From: an uncultured Ferrovum sp.
Lineage (GTDB): Bacteria; Pseudomonadota; Gammaproteobacteria; Burkholderiales; Ferrovaceae
Length of the DNA stretch: 64,000 bases
NCBI GenBank assembly: GCA_903893215.1
Contig: CAITLJ010000054.1
Span: forward strand, 1-64,000
Reading direction: 5' to 3'
Of the stretch, positions 34,196 through 44,726 are shown one piece after another (within the stretch, counting starts at the first letter, position 1; each line of letters opens with the position of its first letter). The position numbers and the translations under genes are program-made. Under the pieces are notes generated by a model that was not told the origin of the DNA, did no database searches, and saw nothing but the letters and a program-made list of their open reading frames with translations.

Positions 34196-35154
34196 TCGAA
34201 GGACTTGCGTGCCCAATGCTGCACGCGCGCATTCTCTTCCACAATTTCGAGCAGCCAGTGCAGGCGATGACCGATCCGCGGATGGCCCGTGGCCGCCGCC
34301 TTGAAAGCGCAGCCGGGTTCCTCGCGATGCTGGCAGTCGCCAAAACGACATTCGCCAATCAGCCCGCGAAATTCCGGGAAGGCTTCCTCCAGTTCGCGTA
34401 CCTGCAGATGCTGCAGGCCAAACACCTGCATGCCCGGGGAATCGGTCACGGTGCCGCCATCGGGCAAATCGAAGCGACGGGCCGAGGTGGTGGTGTGGCG
34501 GCCGGTATCGCTGCTGTTTGACAGGGCACCCGTGCGGGCGCGCGCGTCAGGTAGCAGACTGTTGATCAGTGTCGACTTGCCCATGCCGGATTCCCCCACC
34601 ATGATGGCGTTGCGGTCGCGCAGGCGTTCCAGCAAGGGGGTCACCGATCCCAGCGCGCTCAGGCCGAGCACCTCGATGCCGAGCGGCTGGTAGTAGGCCA
34701 GTTCCTCCAGCACCGCCGCAGTCTCGGGCAAGTCTTGCTTGTTGCACAGGATCAGGCTGTCCATGCCCGCCGCTGCCGCCGCGGCTAGACAGCGCGCCAT
34801 CAGGTTTTCCCGGTAGTGCGGCCGGCCGGAGACCACGATCACGGCCAGATCGACATTGGCGGCCAGCACTTTCTGACGGAACGCGTCCGAGCGGTAGAGC
34901 AGCGTGCTGCGGGGTGCCACCTTCTCGATCACGCCGCAGCCCGGCGAAGTGATCGCCACCTCAACCAGGTCTCCACAAGCCACGTCCTGCAGCCGTCCGC
35001 GGCGCACGCAGTCGATGAGTGCGCCATCTTCAGCGCGCACTTCGTGACGTCGGCCGAAGCTGGCAATCACGCGTGACCACCGCGTCGACTGCAAGCTGGC
35101 CGGTGCAGCAGCCGATGGGTTCGTCGCACCCCGCCCCAGGCGACGGTCACGCAT
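34192..35154 (-). CDS. rsgA: Ribosome small-subunit biogenesis GTPase RsgA
   Basis: 320 residues. Circularly permuted GTPase that checks late 30S maturation. An OB-fold comes first, then G4 ILCNKQDLPE, G1 MVGESGMGKSTLINSLLPDA, G2 and G3 (TGRHTTTSARRFDLPDGG, TDSPGMQVFGL), and the zinc site CRFGDCQHREEPGC near the C-terminus. The order G4-G1-G3 is the family's signature. It is the second gene of an operon: its first codons overlap the end of the M48 protease gene by 8 bp. Confidence 0.97.
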   Translation of the reverse strand: MRDRRLGRGATNPSAAAPASLQSTRWSRVIASFGRRHEVRAEDGALIDCVRRGRLQDVACGDLVEVAITSPGCGVIEKVAPRSTLLYRSDAFRQKVLAANVDLAVIVVSGRPHYRENLMARCLAAAAAAGMDSLILCNKQDLPETAAVLEELAYYQPLGIEVLGLSALGSVTPLLERLRDRNAIMVGESGMGKSTLINSLLPDARARTGALSNSSDTGRHTTTSARRFDLPDGGTVTDSPGMQVFGLQHLQVRELEEAFPEFRGLIGECRFGDCQHREEPGCAFKAAATGHPRIGHRLHWLLEIVEENARVQHWARKSFD

Positions 35155-36391
35155 TGGTGAGGGTGTCCAGTCGTCCGATGCGGGTCAGGGCAGATGGATG
35201 GGAAGCGTAGATGGCTGCGTACAGCGGATCGGGTGTCAGGGTGGACGCATTGTCCTCGAACAGCTTGACCAGCGCCGAGATGAGCGCTGCGGCCGGCGCA
35301 TGGCGCGCAGCATAGGCGTCGGCCTGAAATTCATGCCGGCGCGACCAGGCACTCATCAGCGGCTGCAGCGGAAACAGCAGGTAGGGCAGGGTGAGGCTGG
35401 CGAACACCAGCAGGGCGGCTGCGCCTTCAGGCGGTATGCCCAGACCGGAACGCAGTGCCGGATCATTGCTGACTACGCCCAGCAATGCCAGCACGGCCAG
35501 GCTCAGTCCGAAGATCAGCCCCATGCGTTGCAGCACGTGGCGATGGGCGAAGTGTCCCAGTTCATGCGCCAGCACGGCTTGCACCTCGTCCGCGTCAAGG
35601 CGTTCGAGCAAGGTGTCGAAGAACACCACCCGCTTGGTGCGGCCAAAGCCGGTGAAGTAAGCATTGCCATGCGCCGAGCGGCGCGACCCATCCATCACGA
35701 ACAGGCCGGATGCGGAAAATCCGCACTGCGTCATCAGCTGTTCGATGCGGCTGCGCAAGATGCTGTCCTCAAGCGGCTTGAAAGTATTGAACAGCGGCTG
35801 GATCCAGGTGGGATAGATCAGGGTGGCCAGCACGCTGAAGGTGAGCCAGGCGACCCACGTGTAGAGCCACCAATGGGTACCCAGTGCCTGCATGATCCAA
35901 AGCACGCCAGCGGCGAGTGGTGTGCCCACCACCACGCCAAGGGCCATGCCCTTAAGCTGGTCGCTGACAAACAGGACGGGAGTGATGCGGTTGAAACCGA
36001 AGCGCGCTTCCAGCACGAAGGTGCGATACAGCGTGAGCGGTAAGTCGATCACGGCGCCGGCCACCGTCACTGCAGCGAACAGCAGCAAGCCCTGTGCGAT
36101 GCTACCCTGCAGCAGATAGGCAATCTGCGCGGACAGCCAGTCGATGCCGCCGCCCAGTGTAAAGCCGAGTGCCACCGCGGCTTCCAGCAACAGGCTGACC
36201 ATGTTGAGACGTGCTTTGGCCACCGTATAATCGGCAGCCTTGGCGTGGGCGTCCTGGCCGATGCGACCGGCAAAGCGCCCCGGTACCTGGTGACGGTGGC
36301 GCAACACATGGCGGATCTGGCGCGAGGCCAATACCAGTTGCAGGCCGGTGACGGTGATAATCAGGATCAGCAGGCAGAAGGCGGGGGTCAC
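35147..36391 (-). CDS. M48 (Ste24/CAAX-type) integral membrane metalloprotease
   Basis: 414 residues with six to seven membrane spans. The zinc motif HELGH is in VLAHELGHFAHRHVLQ, with the third ligand Glu in SRRHEFQADAYAARHAP. The N-terminal membrane domain (AKARLNMVSLLLEAAVAL, RFGFNRITPVLFVSDQLKG) is that of peptidase M48 subfamily A. Its role is likely turnover of membrane proteins; no prenylation is implied in bacteria. The start is GTG 36391 with GAGGT upstream; the earlier in-frame codons overlap orn antisense. It is co-transcribed with rsgA, a pairing widespread in betaproteobacteria. Confidence 0.93.
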   Translation of the reverse strand: MTPAFCLLILIITVTGLQLVLASRQIRHVLRHRHQVPGRFAGRIGQDAHAKAADYTVAKARLNMVSLLLEAAVALGFTLGGGIDWLSAQIAYLLQGSIAQGLLLFAAVTVAGAVIDLPLTLYRTFVLEARFGFNRITPVLFVSDQLKGMALGVVVGTPLAAGVLWIMQALGTHWWLYTWVAWLTFSVLATLIYPTWIQPLFNTFKPLEDSILRSRIEQLMTQCGFSASGLFVMDGSRRSAHGNAYFTGFGRTKRVVFFDTLLERLDADEVQAVLAHELGHFAHRHVLQRMGLIFGLSLAVLALLGVVSNDPALRSGLGIPPEGAAALLVFASLTLPYLLFPLQPLMSAWSRRHEFQADAYAARHAPAAALISALVKLFEDNASTLTPDPLYAAIYASHPSALTRIGRLDTLTNA

Positions 36392-36445
36392 GTTACCTCG
36401 AACGCCTGAAGCAGGGGCTTCAGGCTGGAATGAACAGGCAAAATT

Positions 36446-37033
36446 ATGGCACAAGACAAAAATCGACTCATCTGGATTGACCTCGAAATGACCGGATTGA
36501 TTCCGGAGCGTGACCGCATTATCGAGATGGCCATCGTGATTACCGACAGCCAGCTCAACACGGTGGCCGAGGGGCCGGTGATCGCGGTGCATCAGTCAGA
36601 AGACACGCTGGCTGGCATGGATGCCTGGAACCAGAATACCCATGGCAAATCGGGACTGACGGCCCGGGTGCGGGCCTCTGGGCACGACGATGCGCAGGCT
36701 GAAGCCCGCATGCTGGCGTTTTTGGAGCAGTGGGTTCCGAAAGGGGCCTCGCCCATGTGTGGCAACTCGATCTGCCAGGATCGTCGGTTTCTGGCCCGCT
36801 ACATGCCGGCGCTGGAAGGCTGGTTTCATTATCGCAACCTGGATGTCAGTACCCTCAAGGAGCTGGCCAAGCGCTGGTATCCGGCGGTCTACGGTGGCTT
36901 GAGCAAGTCATCACGACACGAGGCGCTGGCCGATATTTATGAATCGATCGAGGAGTTGCGCCACTATCGCACCCACATGCTGGCGCCAGCGCCGGGCCCT
37001 GCGGGCGCCGCGATGCCCGCAGCGGGGCTGTGA
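36446..37033 (+). CDS. orn: Oligoribonuclease
   Basis: 195 residues. A DEDDh 3'-5' exoribonuclease that degrades dinucleotides, including pGpG from c-di-GMP turnover. Exo I is [10 protein letters not shown] (Asp, Glu), Exo II is in [19 protein letters not shown], and Exo III is [20 protein letters not shown]. The last residues are Ala/Pro-rich beyond the usual end. It is divergent from the M48 gene with 54 bp between, and its TGA shares a base with the start of the thioredoxin-like gene. Confidence 0.97.
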   Translation: MAQDKNRLIWIDLEMTGLIPERDRIIEMAIVITDSQLNTVAEGPVIAVHQSEDTLAGMDAWNQNTHGKSGLTARVRASGHDDAQAEARMLAFLEQWVPKGASPMCGNSICQDRRFLARYMPALEGWFHYRNLDVSTLKELAKRWYPAVYGGLSKSSRHEALADIYESIEELRHYRTHMLAPAPGPAGAAMPAAGL

Positions 37034-37551
37034 TGGGTTGCCGCCCCGTCGGGCTGGTGCGCTGGGTCGGGTTGCTGGCCATGCTGGGCTGGACGATGAC
37101 GGCCTTGGCTGCGCCTGCAGTGGGCAGTGTGCCGCCCGACTTCACGCTGGCTGGCATGGAACAATCCGAGGTGCAGCTGGCTCGGCTGCAGGGCAAGGTG
37201 GTGGTGATCGAGTTCTGGGCTTCCTGGTGTCCGGCGTGTCAGCAGTCCATGCCCTGGCTTGAACGGCTGCAGGCGCGCTATGGCGTGCGTGGCTTGCAGG
37301 TGGTGGCGATCAATGTGGACCAGAAACGCGAGGATGCCGATGCCTGGCTTGTGGCGCATCCGCTCAAGTTGCTGCTGGCCTTCGATCCGGCCAACCGCAC
37401 GCCGCGCAGTTACGACCTCAGCGCCATGCCGGCCACTTTGGTGATCGGCGCCGATGGCAAGGTGCGTGCCGCCCACGAAGGTTTCGAGCCGGCCGATATC
37501 CCTGCCCTGGAGATGGCGGTCAAAGCCGCACTCGGTGCCCCGGTGCCCTGA
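37033..37551 (+). CDS. TlpA-like periplasmic thioredoxin
   Basis: 172 residues: signal peptide (VGLLAMLGWTMTALA), then a TlpA/ResA-type domain PPDFTLAGM, VIEFWASWCPACQQSMPWLE with the CPAC active site (about 68-71) and a cis-Pro loop AMPATLVIGADGKV. It would act as a periplasmic thiol-disulfide oxidoreductase, as in cytochrome c maturation. ATG 37033 overlaps the orn stop (TGATG), so the two are coupled. The convergent neighbour is a lone DsbD N-domain, another redox protein, which makes functional pairing attractive. Confidence 0.9.
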   Translation: MGCRPVGLVRWVGLLAMLGWTMTALAAPAVGSVPPDFTLAGMEQSEVQLARLQGKVVVIEFWASWCPACQQSMPWLERLQARYGVRGLQVVAINVDQKREDADAWLVAHPLKLLLAFDPANRTPRSYDLSAMPATLVIGADGKVRAAHEGFEPADIPALEMAVKAALGAPVP

Positions 37552-37585
37552 CTCTCGTCCTGCCGGCCATTGCGGCAAGCCTTGC

Positions 37586-37649
37586 CCATCCACCGGCACA
37601 GCCATCCACCGGTACACCCATCCACCGATACACCCATCCACCGATACAC
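37586..37649. repeat. Four 16-bp tandem repeats (minisatellite)
   Basis: Unit CCATCCACCGATACAC. Copies 3 and 4 are identical; copies 1 and 2 differ at one to three positions. It lies in the 143-bp space between two convergent genes and codes for nothing apparent. Confidence 0.93.
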
Positions 37650-37694
37650 CAGGCGCGCCCACCGCGCGCACTGCTTGCTGGCTGTCCAGTCTGG

Positions 37695-38255
37695 TCAGCG
37701 CGCTGTTGCCGCGAAAGACTTGCGCTGCGGCGGATAGCACAGGCCGGCCTCGGCGCAGCCTTGCCACAGTACGTCGAACGCCGGGCGCGCGCGGCCCGGT
37801 GTCTGTGGTGCAAAGTCGATGCTGACTTCAAAAGATTGGTGAAACACTTGCTGCGGACCGAAATACGGATCGTCCTTGGTATCTCCGGCCGGCAGGTCGA
37901 GGTGTGCGTCAAGCGGCACCGCTCGGTCCTGTGCCAGCACGCGCAGCCGGTCACGGTAAAGATAGTAGCCCGGGGTGATCATGAAGCGCCCCACCAGACG
38001 GTCCTCGCCCACCCAGGCCCAGGTGGCCTGAAACGCCTGATTGGCGGACAGGAAATGACCGCCGGGTGCTTCATCGTCCGGGTTGGCCGGCGCACCAAGG
38101 CTGGGCGTGCCTGTGACTTGCACTGCGGACGGCGGGCCGGCCAGTTCCTGTAGGCCGGTCGCACTGGCGCCAACCGGGTGCAGCGCCCAAGCCACGCCGC
38201 CCAGCCAGAGCAGGGTGGTTGCGCGCAGGCGGCATTCAAATCGCTTCTGGATCAT
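37695..38255 (-). CDS. Stand-alone DsbD N-terminal domain protein
   Basis: 186 residues: signal peptide (ATTLLWLGGVAWALHPVGAS), then an immunoglobulin-like domain with LSANQAFQATWAWVGEDRLV, FMITPGYYLYRDRLRV and the reactive-cysteine segment VLWQGCAEAGLCYPPQRKSF. This is the DsbD alpha domain, which receives electrons from the DsbD core and passes them to DsbC or CcmG. The transmembrane and C-terminal thioredoxin domains of DsbD are missing: the protein stops shortly after the second cysteine. Its first 20 bp overlap the 3' end of queG, so it is co-transcribed with it. Confidence 0.88.
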   Translation of the reverse strand: MIQKRFECRLRATTLLWLGGVAWALHPVGASATGLQELAGPPSAVQVTGTPSLGAPANPDDEAPGGHFLSANQAFQATWAWVGEDRLVGRFMITPGYYLYRDRLRVLAQDRAVPLDAHLDLPAGDTKDDPYFGPQQVFHQSFEVSIDFAPQTPGRARPAFDVLWQGCAEAGLCYPPQRKSFAATAR

Positions 38256-39360
38256 GCTTGGTCTCCGTTTTGACGGCCTCTGTCAATTGGGCAAGCGCCC
38301 AGGTCACATGTTCCCGCACCATGGCGTCCGGGTGGTCCAGCCGTTGCCGTAGCGCATGCACGGCTTCGGCCGTAGCCGGTCCGTTACCGAGCGCGACCGC
38401 AATGTTGCGCAGCCAGCGCGCGTGGCCGATCCGACGGATGGGCGAGCCCTGCAGGCGTTGTTCAAATTCGGTTGCACTCCACCCGAACAGGGTGACCAGC
38501 GCACTGCGATCGAGATCATGACGTGGGCTGAACTCTTCCGCCACCATCGCGCGCGGACCGTCGCGGTTCCAGGGGCAGAATAGCTGGCAGTCATCGCAAC
38601 CGTAAATCCGGTTGCCGATGGCCCGGCGCAGTTCAGCAGGAATGCTGCCAGGATGTTCGATGGTCAGATAGGAGATGCAGCGGCGTGCATCCACCTGATA
38701 GGGCGCCACAATCGCGCCGGTGGGACAGACATCGATGCACGTGGTGCATCGTCCGCAATGCTCGCTGACTGGCGCATCCACCGGCAGCGGCAGGCTGGTG
38801 AACAGTTCAGCCAGAAAAAACCAGCTACCGGCCTGGCGGTTCAGCAGCAGCGTGTGCTTGCCGCGCCAGCCCAGCCCGGCCTGGCGGGCCAGTTCCACTT
38901 CCAGCACGGGAGCGCTGTCGCAGAAGACCCGTCCGGCCGGCAGGCCACTGGCTGCACTCAGCGTGGTTGCAAGCCGGGCGAGCCGGGTGCGCAGCGCCTT
39001 GTGATAATCACGGCCCAGCGCATAACGCGAAACATAGGCCTGCGCCGGCGCATCCAGCAGCGCTGCGCTGGCCGCCGGATCGGCCGGGCCATAAGGCAGG
39101 GTGACACTGATCACCCGGACGGTGCCTGGCACCAGTTGCTCCGGATCGAGGCGCAGCGGTAACGAGCGTTCATACCAGTCCATGCATCCCTGCATGCCAG
39201 CCGCCAGCCAGCGGCGCAGCGGTGCCTCGGCGGCGCGCAAATCCGGCGCGCTGACGGCAACGCTGCTGAAGCCAAGCGCGGTCGCCCAGTGGTCCAGGTC
39301 GGTGCGCAATTGCTGCAATTGTTGGGCGGAAAGGGACACGGAGCAGGCCGGGGTGGTCAC
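38236..39360 (-). CDS. queG: Epoxyqueuosine reductase QueG
   Basis: 374 residues. Cobalamin- and iron-sulfur-dependent enzyme completing queuosine in tRNA. Features: GMQGCMDWYERSLPLRLDPE, YALGRDYHKALRTRLARL, the substrate loop GLGWRGKHTLLLNRQAGSWF, and two [4Fe-4S] clusters CGRCTTCIDVCPTGAI and YGCDDCQLFCPWN. A HEAT-like C-terminal tail follows (HARWLRNIAVALGNGPATAE). I chose GTG 39360; longer in-frame starts overlap the tsaE promoter area. It is divergent from tsaE, as in many proteobacteria. Confidence 0.95.
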   Translation of the reverse strand: MTTPACSVSLSAQQLQQLRTDLDHWATALGFSSVAVSAPDLRAAEAPLRRWLAAGMQGCMDWYERSLPLRLDPEQLVPGTVRVISVTLPYGPADPAASAALLDAPAQAYVSRYALGRDYHKALRTRLARLATTLSAASGLPAGRVFCDSAPVLEVELARQAGLGWRGKHTLLLNRQAGSWFFLAELFTSLPLPVDAPVSEHCGRCTTCIDVCPTGAIVAPYQVDARRCISYLTIEHPGSIPAELRRAIGNRIYGCDDCQLFCPWNRDGPRAMVAEEFSPRHDLDRSALVTLFGWSATEFEQRLQGSPIRRIGHARWLRNIAVALGNGPATAEAVHALRQRLDHPDAMVREHVTWALAQLTEAVKTETKHDPEAI

Positions 39361-39467
39361 GCGAAGGATCGCTGCAAAGCATACACCTGCGGTTTGGCTT
39401 GCAGCCGGATCGGGACTGTGTTTGCATACAGTCCGTGTCTGCTTCCGCCAAACCTGTTGTCGCATCA

Positions 39468-39947
39468 ATGTTGTGCCAGCTCGCTGATCCATCCGCCACC
39501 GAAGCGTTGGGGCAGGCGCTGGCGGACTGTGTTCGCCCGGGCATGCTGGTCACCCTGGACGGGCCGCTGGGCAGCGGCAAAACCCATCTGGTGCGCGCCC
39601 TGCTGCGCGCCATCGGCCATTCCGGACGGGTACGCAGTCCCACGTATACGGTGATGGAGCCCTATGATCTGGCCTGGGGGCGTGTCTGCCATTTCGACTT
39701 CTATCGCTTCTCCAAAGATTTTGAGGCAGACGATGCCGGACTGCGTGAAGAATTCAACGCTGCCACCCTGTGTGTGGTGGAGTGGCCCCTGCAAGCCGGC
39801 GAGTGGCTGCCGTCGGCCGATCTGGCCTTGATCTGGCAGCCAGTGACCGAGGGCCGTCTGGTCCAGATATGCGCCGCAGCGTCCACCTGCCTGCCGGTCT
39901 GGCCTGCGCAGTCCGCCAATCCTGGCGGTACGGGAGCGAAGGCATGA
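39468..39947 (+). CDS. tsaE: tRNA threonylcarbamoyladenosine ATPase subunit TsaE
   Basis: 159 residues. P-loop ATPase that regenerates the TsaB-TsaD complex during t6A37 modification. Walker A GPLGSGKTHLVRALLRAI, switch region GRVRSPTYTVMEPYDL, CHFDFYRF and the Walker B-like CVVEWPLQAGEWLP are all present. ATG 39468 gives the normal length. It leads a four-gene operon; its stop overlaps the amiC start as ATGA. Confidence 0.96.
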   Translation: MLCQLADPSATEALGQALADCVRPGMLVTLDGPLGSGKTHLVRALLRAIGHSGRVRSPTYTVMEPYDLAWGRVCHFDFYRFSKDFEADDAGLREEFNAATLCVVEWPLQAGEWLPSADLALIWQPVTEGRLVQICAAASTCLPVWPAQSANPGGTGAKA

Positions 39948-41661
39948 GTCATCGCTTGGGTCTGGGTCTTGGTCTGGGTGGGCAGGGGGCTTCGCGCGCC
40001 TGCAAACACCTGCAGATGCTGTTGGCTGCGGCCTGCGCGTTGTTGATCAGCGCGCAGGCTTGCGCGCAAGGCCTGCAACATGGTGTCCTGCTGACCGGCG
40101 CACGCCTGTGGCCGGCACAGGACTACACGCGCCTTACGCTGGAGGCGCGCAGCCCGCTGCACTGGACCCTGTTCTCTGTGGAATCGCCGGATCGGCTGGT
40201 GCTTGACCTGGAAGGCGTGGATCCGGGGGCTGCCACGGAAGCCTTGCCCGGGCGGGTCCGGCCCGATGATCCCTGGGTCCGGGCGATCCGCGTCGGGCGC
40301 TTCAAACCCGGCGTGCTGCGTGTCGTGCTCGATCTGAAGGCGGCGGTCAAGGCATCGGCTTCCCTGTTACAGCCGGCGGGCGAATATGGGTACCGGCTGG
40401 TGGTCGATATCTATCCGTCGGTTCCCGTCGATCCCTTGATGGCCTTGCTGGAAAGTCGTGAGCGCAGTGCTGGCAGGATGGCGGACGCTACAGCGGCGAG
40501 CGCGGCAGCGGCAAGTGCTGCAACGGCGACCGCTGCAACGGAAGGTCCGGTGGCCAGCGCTGCGTCGTCAGGGAGTGCTGCGCCAACCCCGCCTTCTGTG
40601 TCATCGGGTCCTGCAAGCGCATCTGCAACTGCATCTGCATCTGCAACTGCAACGTCACCCTCAACGTCACCCGTATCGACAGTTGTATCGATACCGACAT
40701 CGTCACCTGCACCTGCACCTGTATCAACATTTGTATCGACACCGGCGTCACCACCTGCACCTTCACCGGCGTCCGCAGCAGCAGCGGCATTGGCACGGGC
40801 CTCGGCCCCGGCCTCGCTCGCCAGCTCCGCAAGCGCACCCGCATCGGTCCCGCCACCGTCTGCAGTATCAACACCTGCCCCTGCCGGCACCGCGGCGCAC
40901 GTGGCCATGCCAGGGCGTCCCGGGGCATCGTCCAATCTGCCTATGCTCACGATTGCGATCGATGCCGGTCACGGTGGCGAGGATCCCGGCGCACATGGCG
41001 AGGCTGGCACGCTCGAGAAAGAAGTCACATTGGCAGTGGCGCAGCGTGTTCGCGACCGCGTCAATGCCGAGCCCAACCTGCGCGGCGTGCTGATCCGCGA
41101 TGGCGATTACTTCATCCCGTTGGGCGGTCGCACCGCCAAGGCGCGCCAACTGCACGCCGACCTGTTCGTATCGATCCACGCCGATGCCTTCATCAGCAAG
41201 GACGCACGCGGTTCATCGGTCTTTGCCCTGTCCGAACGCGGTGCCACCTCGGTGGCGGCGCGTTGGCTGGCCAACCGTGAAAACCAGGCCGACCAGATCG
41301 GTGGTGTCAACCTGAACGCCCGCGATCCTTATCTGGCACAAACCCTGTTCGACCTGTCGCAAACCGCCACCATTGCCGACAGCCTCCGGCTGGCGCGCTC
41401 GGTACTGCGCGAACTGGGCGGACTCAATCCCTTGCATCGCGGCGAAGTCGAGCAGGCCGGCTTTGCCGTGCTGAAGGCGCCGGACATTCCCTCCATCCTC
41501 GTCGAGACGGCCTTCATCAGCAATCCGTACGAGGAGAAACGGCTGGCCGATCCCGCCTACCAGGAGCGACTGGCAGACACCATCGTGCGTGGCATCAAAC
41601 ATTACCTGCAGTCGCGCCCGGCGCAGGCCCGTCCAAAACTGTCGCAGCGCGACGAGACACC

Positions 41662-41665
<4 letters not shown>
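39944..41665 (+). CDS. amiC: N-acetylmuramoyl-L-alanine amidase with AMIN domain
   Basis: 573 residues. Signal peptide (LLAAACALLISAQACA), an AMIN domain for septal targeting (about 45-165; GVLLTGARLWPAQDYTRLTL), a long Ala/Ser/Pro/Thr-rich linker (about 170-330) and a zinc amidase_3 domain starting IAIDAGHGGEDPGAHGEAGT, with FVSIHADAFISKDARGSSVF and LVETAFISNPYEEKRL. It splits daughter cells by removing stem peptides. The linker is far longer than in E. coli AmiC (total 417) and has internal ASA/SPAPAP-type repeats that suggest slippage. It lies between tsaE and mutL with 4-bp overlaps on each side. Confidence 0.93.
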
Positions 41666-43703
<2,038 letters not shown>

Positions 43704-43707
<4 letters not shown>

Positions 43708-44648
43708 GTCGCTCGCCGGCGGTGTTGTTGCTGATGGGCCCCACCGCTGCTGGTAAGTCGGCGCTGGCGCTTGCCATTGCGCAACAATGCAATGCCGAGA
43801 TCATCAGTGTGGATTCGGCGGCAATTTACCGGCAGATGGATGCTGGCACCGCCAAGCCCACACAGGCCGAGCGCGCTCTCGTGCCGCATCACCTGATCGA
43901 TGTGATTGATCCCACTGCAGCCTATTCGGCGGCGCGCTTTCACGCTGACGCGCTCGCCTGCATCGCCGACATCCATGCGCGTGGCCGGCGCGCGGTGCTG
44001 GCGGGCGGCACCATGCTGTACTTCAAGGCCCTGCTCGCCGGGCTGGATGCCTTGCCAGCCGCCGACGCTGCGGTGCGCGCCGGACTCGACGCACGGGCTG
44101 CGCAGCTGGGCTGGCCGGCGCTGCACGCCGAGCTGGCTGCCGTGGATCCGGTCACGGCGGCACGTCTCGCGCCCAACGACAGCCAGCGCATCCAGCGCGC
44201 ACTGGAAGTGCACCAGCTTACCGGTCAGCCGCTTTCGGCGCTGCATCAGCGCGCCAATACTGCGGCACCCGCGCATCATTCCTGGCGCGTGCTTGCGCTG
44301 CCGCCCTCGGATCGCGCCGCGCTGCATCAGCGCATTGCCCACCGGTTCGACCAGATGCTCGCTGCCGGTCTGGTCGAGGAAGTGGCCCGCTTGCAGCGCG
44401 ACTGGCCGGATCTGCACCGCGACCTGCCGTCGATGCGCTGCGTCGGCTACCGTCAGGCCTGGGAATGGTTGGCCGGCGAAGTGGACCAGGCCACATTGCG
44501 CGCCCGTGGCATTGTGGCCACACGGCAACTGGCCAAACGCCAGCTGACCTGGATGCGGTCGCTGCCGGTGGACGTGGAACTCGACTGCCTGCGGCCGGAT
44601 CTGCTGCAGGCCGGCAGTCTGGCGGCGCGTCGGCTTATGGCTGCTTAG
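43704..44648 (+). CDS. miaA: tRNA dimethylallyltransferase MiaA
   Basis: 314 residues. It transfers the dimethylallyl group to A37 of tRNAs reading UNN codons. P-loop [20 protein letters not shown], then [40 protein letters not shown] and [13 protein letters not shown] are family signatures. The ATG overlaps the mutL stop. Last gene of the tsaE-amiC-mutL-miaA operon; a CGCCCC/GGGGCG hairpin lies about 20 bp after its stop without a T-tract. Confidence 0.97.
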
Positions 44649-44726
44649 GCGTCCGTCGCAGTCAACGCCCCCGGCGGGGCGCTGTCCGGCCATCCGCCGT
44701 TGCTGGCAAGTGTTGCGCGCGCAACC

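Noticed and set aside
35147-36592. Longer start for the M48 protease (67 extra residues)
   Set aside because: The extra part overlaps orn on the other strand and is not hydrophobic; GTG 36391 has a ribosome binding site.
37586-37649. CRISPR-like array
   Set aside because: Units are contiguous 16-bp repeats without unique spacers, so it is a minisatellite.
40478-40925. Separate gene in the repetitive amiC linker
   Set aside because: Alternative frames arise from the repeats; the linker keeps the amidase frame open from AMIN to amidase domain.
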